Assembly: GCF_030143255.1 (NCBI RefSeq)
Contig: NZ_JARJNR010000001.1
Coordinates: 1-64,000, forward strand
Direction: 5' to 3'
DNA length: 64,000 nucleotides
Source of the DNA: Frigidibacter sp. SD6-1
Lineage (GTDB): Bacteria > Pseudomonadota > Alphaproteobacteria > Rhodobacterales > Rhodobacteraceae
Part shown: piece after piece, positions 45,269 to 52,944 of the stretch
Position numbering within the stretch: the stretch's first letter is position 1
Layout: the number at the start of each line of letters is the position of its first letter
Translations under genes and position numbers: made by a program
The notes under the pieces: model-generated
What the model was told of the DNA's origin: nothing
Databases searched by the model: none
Seen by the model: the letters and a program-made list of their open reading frames with translations, nothing else

Positions 45269-46366
45269 CTACAGGAAATAGTCGGCAAGCCGCCCGATAT
45301 GGGCGGAGACATGCGCGCGCCACTCCGGCCCCGGCTGGCGCGCCTCAAGCGCCGCCGCCAAGGGATCGGGGGCACGGATCGCCGATCCGGTCAGCGCCTC
45401 GATCGTCGCATGACCGCAGAAGGGCACATGCATTTCCGAATAGCCACCCTCATGCACGAGGACGAGCCGCCCCCGGCACAGATCTTCCGCCGCCGCCTTG
45501 ACCCGTTCGGTCAGGGCCCGGAAGGTCTCCGCCGTCGCCACCATCCGCCCCAGGGGATCGAAGGCCGATGCGTCATAGCCGCAGGCAACCACGATCGCCT
45601 CCGGCCGAAAGCGGCGGAGCGCGGGCAGCACGATCCGCTCCATCGCCTCCAGATAGCTTTCGTGTCCGCTTCCGGGCGGCAGCGGGATATTGATGTTGAA
45701 CCCATGGCCCTTGCCCTCGCCGCGCGCCTCGGGCTCGCCTGTATCCAGCGGATAGTTCCGCTCCTGATGCAGCGAGACGGTCAGCACATCGGGGTCCTGC
45801 CAGAAGATCGCCTCGGTGCCGTTGCCATGATGAACGTCCCAGTCCACCACCGCGACCCGCCGGGTCAGACCCGCCGCCTGCGCCACGCGGATCGCCACGC
45901 CGATGTTGTTGAAGAGGCAAAAGCCGTTCGGCCAGTCGGCGGTGGCGTGATGGCCGGGCGGGCGGGTCAGCGCATAGGCATTCGCATGCTCGCCTCTCAG
46001 GACCGCAAGCAGCGCGGTCGTGGCGAGACCCGCCGACAGGGCCGCCACCTCATAGCCGCCCCGCCCGAAGGGCGTGCGCAGGCCGAGCTCTCCGCCGCCC
46101 GCATCCGAGGCCGCCCTGAAGGCGTCGAGGTAACTGGCCGGATGCACGCGCAGCAGTTCCTCGCGCGTTGCCGGCGCGGCAGACCGGACCTGCATTTCCG
46201 CCATCAGGCCCGTGACTTCCAGAAGGTTCTTCAACCGCCGCTTGGTTTCTGGATTCTCCGGCAGGCCGCCGCCGGGCTGCACATGGCCACCTGCAGGCGC
46301 TGTCAGCACATAATTGCCGCCATGATGCCAGAAGCACCGCTCGTCGGTGAAAAATCCTGTTCTCAT
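45269..46366 (-). CDS. Class II histone-deacetylase-like amidohydrolase
   Basis: This 365-residue protein has the HDAC zinc-site pattern: RPPGHHATADWPNGFCLFNN near residue 134 (catalytic His-His), VVDWDVHHGNGTE near 173 (zinc Asp and His), and CGYDASAFDPLGRM near 261. Bacterial members deacetylate polyamines, acetoin-like or other small amides in the cytoplasm. GGGGGAGGCGG precedes the ATG. Substrate unknown. Confidence 0.92.
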   Translation of the reverse strand: MRTGFFTDERCFWHHGGNYVLTAPAGGHVQPGGGLPENPETKRRLKNLLEVTGLMAEMQVRSAAPATREELLRVHPASYLDAFRAASDAGGGELGLRTPFGRGGYEVAALSAGLATTALLAVLRGEHANAYALTRPPGHHATADWPNGFCLFNNIGVAIRVAQAAGLTRRVAVVDWDVHHGNGTEAIFWQDPDVLTVSLHQERNYPLDTGEPEARGEGKGHGFNINIPLPPGSGHESYLEAMERIVLPALRRFRPEAIVVACGYDASAFDPLGRMVATAETFRALTERVKAAAEDLCRGRLVLVHEGGYSEMHVPFCGHATIEALTGSAIRAPDPLAAALEARQPGPEWRAHVSAHIGRLADYFL

Positions 46367-46425
46367 CCGCCTCCCCCTTTGCCTCGACCCTAGCCCCGCG
46401 TTAGAAGCGCCGCCAGAGAGGATTG

Positions 46426-46677
46426 ATGACCGATCTCAGCCACCTCGCCGCGCCCGGCACCGAGTTCACCGTGCGGGTCACGCCGAAAGCCTCGCGCGGC
46501 CGGATCGTCGCCGAGGGCGGTGAGGTCCGTGTCTATGTGACCGTCGCGCCGGAGGACGGCAAGGCCAACCGGGCTGTTCAGGCGGCCCTTGCCAAGGCCA
46601 TTGGCATCGCAAAGTCACGGCTGAGACTGGTGCGCGGCGAGACCCAGCGCGACAAGACCTTCCGGGTGGAGCCTTAG
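46426..46677 (+). CDS. DUF167/YggU family protein
   Basis: This 83-residue protein has the YggU core: FTVRVTPKASRGRI, VYVTVAPEDGKANRAVQAALAKA and SRLRLVRGETQRDKTFRV, all conserved in DUF167. Function is not established. GAGAGGATTG precedes the ATG. Its stop overlaps the convergent gene's stop by four bases. Confidence 0.9.
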   Translation: MTDLSHLAAPGTEFTVRVTPKASRGRIVAEGGEVRVYVTVAPEDGKANRAVQAALAKAIGIAKSRLRLVRGETQRDKTFRVEP

Positions 46678-46913
46678 GCCTTGCGGTCCTTCAGCCGGTA
46701 GACGCCTTCCGGCAGGTTCAGCGCCGCCGCGAGTTCCTGCACCTGGTGCATCGAAAGGACGATCTTCACCACCATGTCCTCGCGCGGATCATATTGTTCG
46801 ACCGTCACGCATTCCTCAAATCCCTGGATCACCACATCTTCTTCAAGGTGGCTCGACCCTTCGTCGACCAGGGTAATGACGGTGGCGTCGAAATCATGCT
46901 CGATCGTAAACAT
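46674..46913 (-). CDS. Conserved small acidic protein, unknown function
   Basis: This 79-residue protein starts MFTIEHDFDATVITLVDEGS and contains a DxREDMVVKIVLSMHQVQELAAAL stretch predicted to form a strand-helix. I know of no named family. Its compact layout, convergent with DUF167, and consistent codon use support a real gene. Confidence 0.65.
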   Translation of the reverse strand: MFTIEHDFDATVITLVDEGSSHLEEDVVIQGFEECVTVEQYDPREDMVVKIVLSMHQVQELAAALNLPEGVYRLKDRKA

Positions 46914-47069
46914 GGACCCGAGTTTAGCGCCCCGCCCGGTCGGGCGCCAGTGGTCCTGGCGCAGTTCACCGGGCTGCGGCCCTTGATCTGGCTCAATGTC
47001 GCCGCCGCGGCGCCGTGTGAAGCTCGGCGTGCGGCCGGCTGTGGCCGCCAGCGCACGGAAGGCCGCATC

Positions 47070-47354
47070 ATGCAAACCGAAGCCGCGACCCGCCCGCGCC
47101 TTGCGACGGATATGGATCTGCACCTTTACCTCACCCGGGAAATGGCGCGGCGCCACGGCGTGAACCTGTCGGAGGCGATGCATCAGGGGTTTCTCTCGCG
47201 CAGCGATTTCGCCGCGTTGGTCGACCGCTGCCGCGCCTGCACCGGGTCGGCCGACGACTGCCGGGATCATGTCGAGGATCATGACCGGGCAGAGGCCGCG
47301 CCGCCCTGGTGCGCCAATGCGGCCGTTATCGAGGGGTTGCGGGGCCTGGTCTGA
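47070..47354 (+). CDS. DUF6455 family protein
   Basis: This 94-residue protein has LYLTREMARRHGVNLSEAMHQG and a cysteine cluster CRACTGSADDC...WCANAAVI, the pattern of the Rhodobacteraceae family DUF6455. The cysteines may bind metal. GGAAGG lies seven bases before the ATG. Function unknown. Confidence 0.8.
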   Translation: MQTEAATRPRLATDMDLHLYLTREMARRHGVNLSEAMHQGFLSRSDFAALVDRCRACTGSADDCRDHVEDHDRAEAAPPWCANAAVIEGLRGLV

Positions 47355-47397
47355 GCAGCCTGCTTGACCCCGCCTGCCGTCCGGGCGAGGAGGGCAT

Positions 47398-47751
47398 ATG
47401 CGCATCCTCGACACCGGCATCAATGACCGTGGCTCCAGATATGCCGTCTCGGGCGGCCCTGTCCGGTCGCGCGCCGAGATCCTGTCCTTTCTTGCGGCGC
47501 TGAAGCGCGAGAAGCGCTTCGCCCGCGCCACCCACAATTCCTGGGCGGCGGTCCTTGCTGACGGCGGCCCCGTGAAGGGAGACGATGGCGAGGCGGGGGC
47601 GGGCAATGTCATATTGCAGCATCTGCAGGCGGCTGGCCTGACCGATCATCTGATCGTCGTCACCCGCTGGTACGGCGGCAAGCATCTGGGCGGCGACCGG
47701 TTCCGTAACGTCGCTGAAACGGTGCGGCTTTATCTCTCCTCCCTTCCCTGA
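47398..47751 (+). CDS. YigZ/IMPACT N-terminal-domain protein
   Basis: This 117-residue protein corresponds to the N-terminal UPF0029/IMPACT domain only (FARATHNSWAAVL and VVTRWYGGKHLGGDRFRN, the latter diagnostic). The usual C-terminal domain of YigZ is absent, so it is a short single-domain form. Role unclear; relatives are linked to translation control. Confidence 0.87.
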   Translation: MRILDTGINDRGSRYAVSGGPVRSRAEILSFLAALKREKRFARATHNSWAAVLADGGPVKGDDGEAGAGNVILQHLQAAGLTDHLIVVTRWYGGKHLGGDRFRNVAETVRLYLSSLP

Positions 47752-47794
47752 AACATCGTCCGCCGCTACTGTCGGCGGAAAACGGGAGGGATCT

Positions 47795-48157
47795 TTGTTC
47801 ATCTTCGTCAGGGGCCAGTTCCGGCGCTTTCTCAATACCTGTCTCTGGTCGCTGCAGGGCTGGATGGCCGCCTGGGCCAGCGAGATGTCGCTGCGCCAGT
47901 GGACCATCGTCAACATCCTTTCCGCCGCGCTGGCCTTCACGCTGGATCTGACGGCGGCCGAACGGGCGATTATCCTTGGATTTGGACTACTTATCCTCGC
48001 CGCCGAACTCTTCAACACCGCCATCGAGGAGATCGTCGACCATCTCAGCCCCGAACGTCACCCCTTCGCCAAGAAGGCCAAGGACTGCGGCTCGGCGGGG
48101 GTGGCGCTGACGGCGATGGCGGGGGGCGCGGCCTGGCTGGTCCTGCTGATCGGATAG
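47795..48157 (+). CDS. dgkA: Diacylglycerol kinase
   Basis: This 120-residue membrane enzyme has three transmembrane helices and the DgkA signature ELFNTAIEEIVDHLSPERH followed by KKAKDCGSAGV. It phosphorylates diacylglycerol to recycle lipid head-group by-products. A TTG start at 47795 is used: GGGAGGG lies four bases upstream and no ATG fits. Confidence 0.9.
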   Translation: MFIFVRGQFRRFLNTCLWSLQGWMAAWASEMSLRQWTIVNILSAALAFTLDLTAAERAIILGFGLLILAAELFNTAIEEIVDHLSPERHPFAKKAKDCGSAGVALTAMAGGAAWLVLLIG

Positions 48158-48281
48158 GCCGCCCCAAGGTGCCCCGCAACATGGGCCGGGACGTATGGCA
48201 CACCAGCACACCCGCGCGCCGCCTTTACCGGCCCTGAACCCGACCCGCCGAGGATGGCCCTGATCACCAAGGGGGCAAGCC

Positions 48282-48698
48282 ATGGCACGCATCGCGGGCC
48301 GCACCAAACGGCAACGCGCGCATTACCACCACCTGGCCGAGGCGCTGAAGGAGCTGGAGTTCCACCTGTCGTGGGATCTGGCGGCGTCAGGCCAGCTGCC
48401 CGAGGCCTGGCAGGAGATCGCCCGGCAACGCACGCCCTCGCGCAAGGTCCGCCTGTCCTTGTGGGTCGAGGAGGAGGTGGTCCGCTTCTTCCGCGCCATG
48501 GGGCCGGGGCATACGGTGCGGATGGCGGACGTCCTGCGCACCTTCATGCACGCCCGCCTCGCCGGGGTCCTCTCCGGCGCCGAGGGGGTGGTCTATGAAC
48601 CGCTGACGGGCGCCGAGCGGCGGGAGCGGATCGCGATGCTGCAGGAAATGGCGCGGCTGATGGCCGAGGAACAGGCGGAGCACAAGCGGCTGGAATGA
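48282..48698 (+). CDS. BrnA-like antitoxin-domain protein without adjacent toxin
   Basis: This 138-residue basic protein has a C-terminal half resembling BrnA/ribbon-helix-helix antitoxins: KVRLSLWVEEEVVRFFRAM followed by a helix (residues about 60-105). No BrnT-type ribonuclease toxin gene lies next to it; upstream is dgkA and downstream a repeat-rich gap. It may be a solitary regulator. Family placement is by pattern only. Confidence 0.62.
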   Translation: MARIAGRTKRQRAHYHHLAEALKELEFHLSWDLAASGQLPEAWQEIARQRTPSRKVRLSLWVEEEVVRFFRAMGPGHTVRMADVLRTFMHARLAGVLSGAEGVVYEPLTGAERRERIAMLQEMARLMAEEQAEHKRLE

Positions 48699-48715
48699 GG
48701 CCCGGAGGACCGGCA

Positions 48716-48740
48716 GGAAACGTGCCAGCGGCACGTTTCC
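48716..48740. repeat. Hairpin repeat copy 1
   Basis: GGAAACGTGCC, loop AGC, GGCACGTTTCC: a perfect 11-bp stem 18 bases after the BrnA-like gene. Confidence 0.7.
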
Positions 48741-48868
48741 CGGTCCGTTTGGCGCGGGCGCAAGACCGCGCCAAGGGGCGATGGGAAGAACCGGACGATT
48801 GGGCACGGGCAGCGCCCGCCCCGGTGGGGGCGAATGCCCCCGCCGCCCGGGGGGGTGATGAGGGATCA

Positions 48869-48891
48869 GAAACGTGCCGGTGGCACGTTTC
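48869..48891. repeat. Hairpin repeat copy 2
   Basis: GAAACGTGCC, loop GGT, GGCACGTTTC: same arms as the copy at 48716-48740, about 150 bases apart, differing in the loop. Confidence 0.7.
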
Positions 48892-49052
48892 CCCGAAGAA
48901 CGCCGCGCCCGTGGCGCGGCCGGGAGGGGCTGACCGTGCGGCTTCGGGCCGCCCGGTCGGGATGTCTGAGGCCGGTCGCGGCGCGCAGGGCGATGGCCCT
49001 GCGCTTTGGGGAGGGTGGGAAAGAGTCGGGGTGAACCCGGACCTACGGCTTG

Positions 49053-50408
49053 CTAGTAGCCACCAGAGTTCGCCCCGAAGTCCACGGTCTCTCGCTCCAT
49101 TTTCGCCACTTGCCCACGAACGATCGACCAGTACAGTTCGTCTAAGTCTTCCCGCTCCATCACTCCCAACCGCTCCTCGGATAGCCCGCGAATAAGTGAG
49201 ATGACGCGGATTTTGTCGGCCAACGTGAAGTTATCAAAATCTGGAATGTAGCTTGTCGCTTTTCGATTGTACCTGATTTCACGGTATACCTTCACAAAGC
49301 TCTTGGCTCTGTCTGTCAGGTGCACGAGGCCATAGAGGCCCATTTGCTTCGCCACAAAAGCGTCCATTCTATGAAATTGCGCCATGTCTGTTGACTGCCG
49401 AAAAAAGAAGACCCAGCCGACGGAGCGACTTTCAAAACGGCAGCCGGTAACAATCAAATTGAGCTTCCAAAGCACTTGCTCCGCCGTGGCCGTGCCTCTC
49501 AATCTCCTTAAACAGCCAACAATTGCGCGAAACATTTTCTTGTAAGAGGTATCGCGGATGCTGAGGCCGGTGGAGCTAATCCTATAGCCCAAGTAATCGG
49601 TACCTGCCGCCACATCGGAAATCATTGTTTTACGGCCGCCTTCCTCTAGCGGGTGTGTTTCTAGGCGTAGCTGATCTGACAGATAGGTTTTGATTTGTGC
49701 ATGAACTTCCGCAACATTTCCCTTCTTTGCCAGTACAACAATGTCATCCACATAGCGAAAATACTCATAGTTCAGATTACAGAAAAAATCGAAATCATGG
49801 AGGTACACCATTGAAAGTATGTTGGAAATGCTCAGGCCCTGCGGGACGCCCACGGTGCGCGTCCCCAGTTCGTCAAACCCGGTTGGAGTCGCGATTGCGT
49901 TATGAACGAGCTGTAAGGCTAGGTCATCCGGTACACGTTTTTGAAGCCGCGCGAGCAGTAGATCGTGAACTATAGTCGGGTAGAAGTTGACCACATCCAT
50001 CCTTAGAAATTGGTCGTCTGGCATCGCTGTACTCGCTGCAGTCGCCAAGCGTTTGATGACATCATGCGGCGGTTTCATACGGCAATCGTCGAAAAATTCA
50101 GTTAGATAATCACATAGGGCGCGCAACACCAAGGCATCTCGAACGGTTGGGATTGCGATCTGCCTTGGCGGCTTCCTATGGTTCTTGAGGATGAGCTTTT
50201 CACGATACCTCGTGAACCTGTAGCGCCCCGTCTGTACCTTCTTCGCCGCCGTCTCAACAACTCCATCAAGGTCTGCTTCAAGCGAAGAAGCGCTCACCCC
50301 ATCTAAACCAGTAAATCTTGCATCTTTGACACGTTCGTTAAAGATACGCGTTAAGTTTTCTTCTGAAAAAAATGATGCGAAAGCTTCGCTTGGCTCGCTA
50401 GAGGGCAT
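49053..50408 (-). CDS. Defence-associated reverse transcriptase
   Basis: This 451-residue RNA-directed DNA polymerase has RT motifs in order: RQIAIPTVRDALVLRAL (82-98), catalytic RMDVVNFYPTIVH (D138), GVPQGLSISNILS (187-199) and the active site YVDD (219-222). No maturase, integrase or endonuclease domain follows; the C-terminal ~200 residues are helical, as in abortive-infection/DRT and retron-like RTs. It overlaps the SLATT gene by 11 bases and is co-translated with it. GC is visibly below the flanks. It probably makes cDNA, from an unknown template, as part of an antiphage system (inference). Confidence 0.92.
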   Translation of the reverse strand: MPSSEPSEAFASFFSEENLTRIFNERVKDARFTGLDGVSASSLEADLDGVVETAAKKVQTGRYRFTRYREKLILKNHRKPPRQIAIPTVRDALVLRALCDYLTEFFDDCRMKPPHDVIKRLATAASTAMPDDQFLRMDVVNFYPTIVHDLLLARLQKRVPDDLALQLVHNAIATPTGFDELGTRTVGVPQGLSISNILSMVYLHDFDFFCNLNYEYFRYVDDIVVLAKKGNVAEVHAQIKTYLSDQLRLETHPLEEGGRKTMISDVAAGTDYLGYRISSTGLSIRDTSYKKMFRAIVGCLRRLRGTATAEQVLWKLNLIVTGCRFESRSVGWVFFFRQSTDMAQFHRMDAFVAKQMGLYGLVHLTDRAKSFVKVYREIRYNRKATSYIPDFDNFTLADKIRVISLIRGLSEERLGVMEREDLDELYWSIVRGQVAKMERETVDFGANSGGY

Positions 50409-50976
50409 AGATCACAGCAATTACAATCGCGGGAGTGAAAACAAGAGCCGCCCCAACCACCCAAAAAAGAAGCTCACGAACCAAATACTTGGCCGCCCGA
50501 GCAAGCCCCATCTTTATCGGTCCTCTTGCCGTATCTATCGACGTTGATTCAATCCATACCTTTCGAAAAATGAAGCGCTCGTAGTCAAAGTCGCTGTGAT
50601 TAGGATACCTGTCTAGTATACCTTGATAGGTGGCCTTTTTTTCTCCTGCTTCCAAGTCTGATTCATAGAGCCTTTGCAGGGCTAGATAGCAGTCGCGATG
50701 ATCGCGTGCCTTTTCTCCGAACCCGAGTCCCCAAACGACCAGTGAGGCACAAAGTATGCTCGCCGAAAGCACTATAGAGATTTCCGAGGTGTACGGACCT
50801 AGAGGAGTGTTTGCCAAGTGATGCTGGAATACGGAAAAGCCAAGCAAGGCGACTGAGTAGATTGTCAGCACTATGTGGGAAAGCTGGTCGAGTCGCGTGA
50901 ACTTCGCATGAGCGTCCATACGAACTCGACTTGTAATCCAGATGTTTCCAAAGGGGTCGCCGCTCGTGTCGCTCAA
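50398..50976 (-). CDS. SLATT-family (SLATT_5-like) membrane effector
   Basis: This 192-residue protein fits the SLATT two-transmembrane effector superfamily: IWITSRVRMDAHAKF at the N terminus, helices at about 31-50 and 62-82, a helical cytosolic part with YQGILDRYPNHSDFDYERF (NHSxxDY is a family hallmark, from memory), and a third hydrophobic segment at about 168-190. SLATT proteins are predicted pore-forming suicide effectors, and one family is known to pair with reverse transcriptases. A TTG start at 50976 is chosen: GGAG lies seven bases upstream and the family N terminus begins there; ATG 50919 would cut it off. Confidence 0.85.
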   Translation of the reverse strand: MSDTSGDPFGNIWITSRVRMDAHAKFTRLDQLSHIVLTIYSVALLGFSVFQHHLANTPLGPYTSEISIVLSASILCASLVVWGLGFGEKARDHRDCYLALQRLYESDLEAGEKKATYQGILDRYPNHSDFDYERFIFRKVWIESTSIDTARGPIKMGLARAAKYLVRELLFWVVGAALVFTPAIVIAVIYAL

Positions 50977-50991
50977 AATTGGTCTCCTAGG

Positions 50992-51122
50992 GTGTGCGAG
51001 CGTAATTATTTCACCGTTTAGACCCCTAGAGGCCCTAGAGGCAGCCAAGGCTGGGCCGTTGACCCGTGCTTTAAGTTTAGTCCCTGCTATGGGAACTAGC
51101 GATGTACGCTCCGCTCGCACAC
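50992..51122 (-). ncRNA. Candidate structured RNA upstream of the SLATT-RT pair
   Basis: Perfect 11-bp inverted arms (51112-51122 and 50992-51002) enclose 109 bases. On the minus strand three hairpins can form inside: 51078-51098 (one bulge), 51042-51053 and 51023-51041 (7 bp with one G-U). Two of them begin next to a direct repeat GGG(A/U)CUAAAC (plus strand 51075-51084 and 51016-51025). A consensus promoter would start the transcript at the first arm. The end arm lies just before the SLATT ribosome-binding site. This resembles retron ncRNA a1/a2 pairing; it could instead be a regulatory leader. Not verified by any search. Confidence 0.55.
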
Positions 51123-51128
51123 AACACT

Positions 51129-51156
51129 ATTGTAGGAATTGCCAGGACAATTTCAA
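51129..51156 (-). promoter_or_regulatory. Sigma-70-type promoter of the RT-SLATT cassette
   Basis: On the minus strand, TTGAAA (51156-51151) and TACAAT (51134-51129) are separated by 16 bases. Transcription would begin near 51122, exactly at the first arm of the inverted repeat. No comparable consensus was noticed elsewhere in the window. Confidence 0.6.
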
Positions 51157-51292
51157 CAGGAACTATTACGCCCCAGCACACCAATGAAGTGTTGCAATCT
51201 TGTATGTGGCGAATGACCGGTTCGGGGAAGCTGCACCACAGCGCCCGGCGATGACGCGGACGTCAGCTCTGGGGCGATTTGGTCGATCACCT

Positions 51293-51718
51293 TCACCCCT
51301 CCACCACCTCAAACCCGTGTGTGACCTCCGCCGTCTTGGCCATCATCACCGAGGCCGAGCAATATTTGTCGGCCGAAAGCTCGACCGCCCGGGCGACCTT
51401 CTTCGGGTCCAGCCCCTTGCCCCTGACCACGAATTGCAGGTGGATGCGGGTGAAGACCTTGGGGTCACTCTCGGCCCGGTCGGCATCGACGCGGACCTGG
51501 CAATCCTCGACGTTCTGGCGGCCCTTCTCGAGGATCGCGATCACGTCCCAGGCCGAACAGCCGGCGGTGCCGATGAGGAGAAGCTCCATCGGCGAGGGGC
51601 CGGGTTTCGGCGCCTCGCCCCCGGCATGGTGGTGCGCGGTGCCGAAGGCGATGGCATGGCCGCTCTCTGTCTGGCCGACGAAGGTGCGGTTGCCCGCCCA
51701 GGTGACGGTGGCTTTCAT
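51293..51718 (-). CDS. OsmC-family protein
   Basis: This 141-residue protein has the OsmC fold with the two redox cysteines in LLLIGTAGCSAWDVI (C54) and SADKYCSASVMM (C119). OsmC/YhfA-like members detoxify organic hydroperoxides. It is the first ordinary gene to the right of the RT island, on the minus strand, 28 bases downstream of the flavin reductase gene. Confidence 0.9.
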   Translation of the reverse strand: MKATVTWAGNRTFVGQTESGHAIAFGTAHHHAGGEAPKPGPSPMELLLIGTAGCSAWDVIAILEKGRQNVEDCQVRVDADRAESDPKVFTRIHLQFVVRGKGLDPKKVARAVELSADKYCSASVMMAKTAEVTHGFEVVEG

Positions 51719-51745
51719 GGGGAGGTTCCTTCAGGTCTCATCGGG

Positions 51746-52330
51746 TCAGGTTTCATCGGGGCGGGTCATCTGGAAATGCTCGGTGACCACGGAGTAGTCC
51801 TTGTAGCCGCCGCGCGCCACCGGGCGGAAGAGGGTGGCGCGGAAATAGCCGTCAATCAGGCAGTCGTCGCGCAGGTGGATGCCCGTGACCTCGCCCAGGA
51901 TCAGGAAATTGTCGCGGCCCCTGAGGGGGAGGATCTGCGTGACGCGGGCCTCGAGCGTGGCGGGGGCATGGGCGAGGCGCGGGCAGTCGATGGTGGCGCA
52001 TTCGGCCTTTTCGAGGCCCGCGAGGGCGAATTCGTCGGTGTCGGGCGGGTAGCTGCCGGAGGTGAGGTTCATCGCCTCGCGGGCGGCCCATTCGACGATG
52101 TTGACGGCGAAGGCGCCCGAGGCCTCGGCATTCGTGACAGAATCCTTGCGGCCGGTGGAGGCGAACATGACCTGCGGCGGCGCGTAGGCGACGGCGTTGA
52201 AGAAGGAATAGGGGGCGAGGTTGTCGCCCATGGGGCCGCGGGTCGAGATCCAGCCGATCGGGCGGGGTTGGATGATGGCGGTGAGCGGGTTGTGCGGCAG
52301 GCCGTGGCCGTTTTTCGGTTCGTAGAACAT
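51746..52330 (-). CDS. Flavin reductase-like, FMN-binding protein
   Basis: This 194-residue protein has the split-barrel flavin reductase pattern: RPIGWISTRGPMGDNLAPYSFFNAV near residues 23-47 and FMFASTG(R)KDS-type stretch near 56-65. It probably reduces free FMN or FAD, or serves as an oxygenase partner. Same strand and close to the OsmC gene, so likely co-transcribed. Confidence 0.88.
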   Translation of the reverse strand: MFYEPKNGHGLPHNPLTAIIQPRPIGWISTRGPMGDNLAPYSFFNAVAYAPPQVMFASTGRKDSVTNAEASGAFAVNIVEWAAREAMNLTSGSYPPDTDEFALAGLEKAECATIDCPRLAHAPATLEARVTQILPLRGRDNFLILGEVTGIHLRDDCLIDGYFRATLFRPVARGGYKDYSVVTEHFQMTRPDET

Positions 52331-52405
52331 GGGGGCCTTTCGTCAGGGTTTGAACGGGAGTTAGGCCCATGTTAGGCGCGTTGGCCAGAGGAATCGGAGG
52401 CGCGC

Positions 52406-52894
52406 TTGTACAGGCTGGAGGAGGAGACCGAGGCCGACTGGTGGGAGGTGGAGGCGCTTTACGACCTGTGCTTCGCGCCGGGGCGGACGGCGCTGTCTTC
52501 CTACCGGCTCAGGGATGGCGTGCCGCCGGTGCGCGACCTCTGCCACGTCTTGCGCGACGATGACGGGATATTGGCCGCCGTGATCCGCTATTGGCCGGTC
52601 CGGGTGGCGGGGCAGCGGGTGTTGCTTCTGGGCCCCGTGGCGGTGCATCCGACGCGGCAGGGCGAGGGGTTGGGGGGCCTTCTGATGCGCGAGAGCCTCG
52701 GCGAGGCGCGGCGGCTTGGCTGGGAAAGGGTGCTTCTGGTCGGCGACGCGCCCTATTACCGGCGTTTCGGGTTCGAAAAGCTTGAAGGCGTGGAAATGCC
52801 GCCGCCGACGAACCCCGACCGGGTCCTGGGGCTGGAGCTGCTGCCCGGGGCCTGGGCCGGCGTGAAGGGCCGGGTGGAGAAGGCCGGGTCTTGA
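52406..52894 (+). CDS. GNAT N-acetyltransferase, YhbS-like
   Basis: This 162-residue protein has the acetyl-CoA loop VAVHPTRQGEGLGGLLM near residue 79 and YYRRFGFE near 116. TTG start at 52406 with GGAGG five bases upstream. Substrate not known. Confidence 0.88.
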   Translation: MYRLEEETEADWWEVEALYDLCFAPGRTALSSYRLRDGVPPVRDLCHVLRDDDGILAAVIRYWPVRVAGQRVLLLGPVAVHPTRQGEGLGGLLMRESLGEARRLGWERVLLVGDAPYYRRFGFEKLEGVEMPPPTNPDRVLGLELLPGAWAGVKGRVEKAGS

Positions 52895-52944
52895 ACCGGG
52901 CGCGGCAGGGGCCATTTCGACAGGAGGGGCTCAAGGAGGGCCGG

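Larger units (their letters stand above)
48699..49052. other. Gap with two copies of a GAAACGTGCC hairpin
   Basis: No supported gene. The gap is GC-rich and borders the low-GC reverse transcriptase island, so the left junction of that island lies near 49035-49055. It holds the two similar hairpins described separately. I saw no direct repeat marking the junction. Confidence 0.55.

Noticed and set aside
48695-49195. Plus-strand open frame across the hairpin repeats
   Set aside because: It runs through both hairpins and into the antisense end of the reverse transcriptase and has no start signal.
49053-50408. Group II intron maturase
   Set aside because: No maturase or endonuclease domain and no intron-like RNA ends are seen; the gene is coupled to a SLATT gene instead.
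50992-51122. Assigning the RNA firmly as a retron msr-msd
   Set aside because: The terminal stem fits, but no branch-point guanosine context or msd-type long hairpin is clear, so it is reported only as a candidate.
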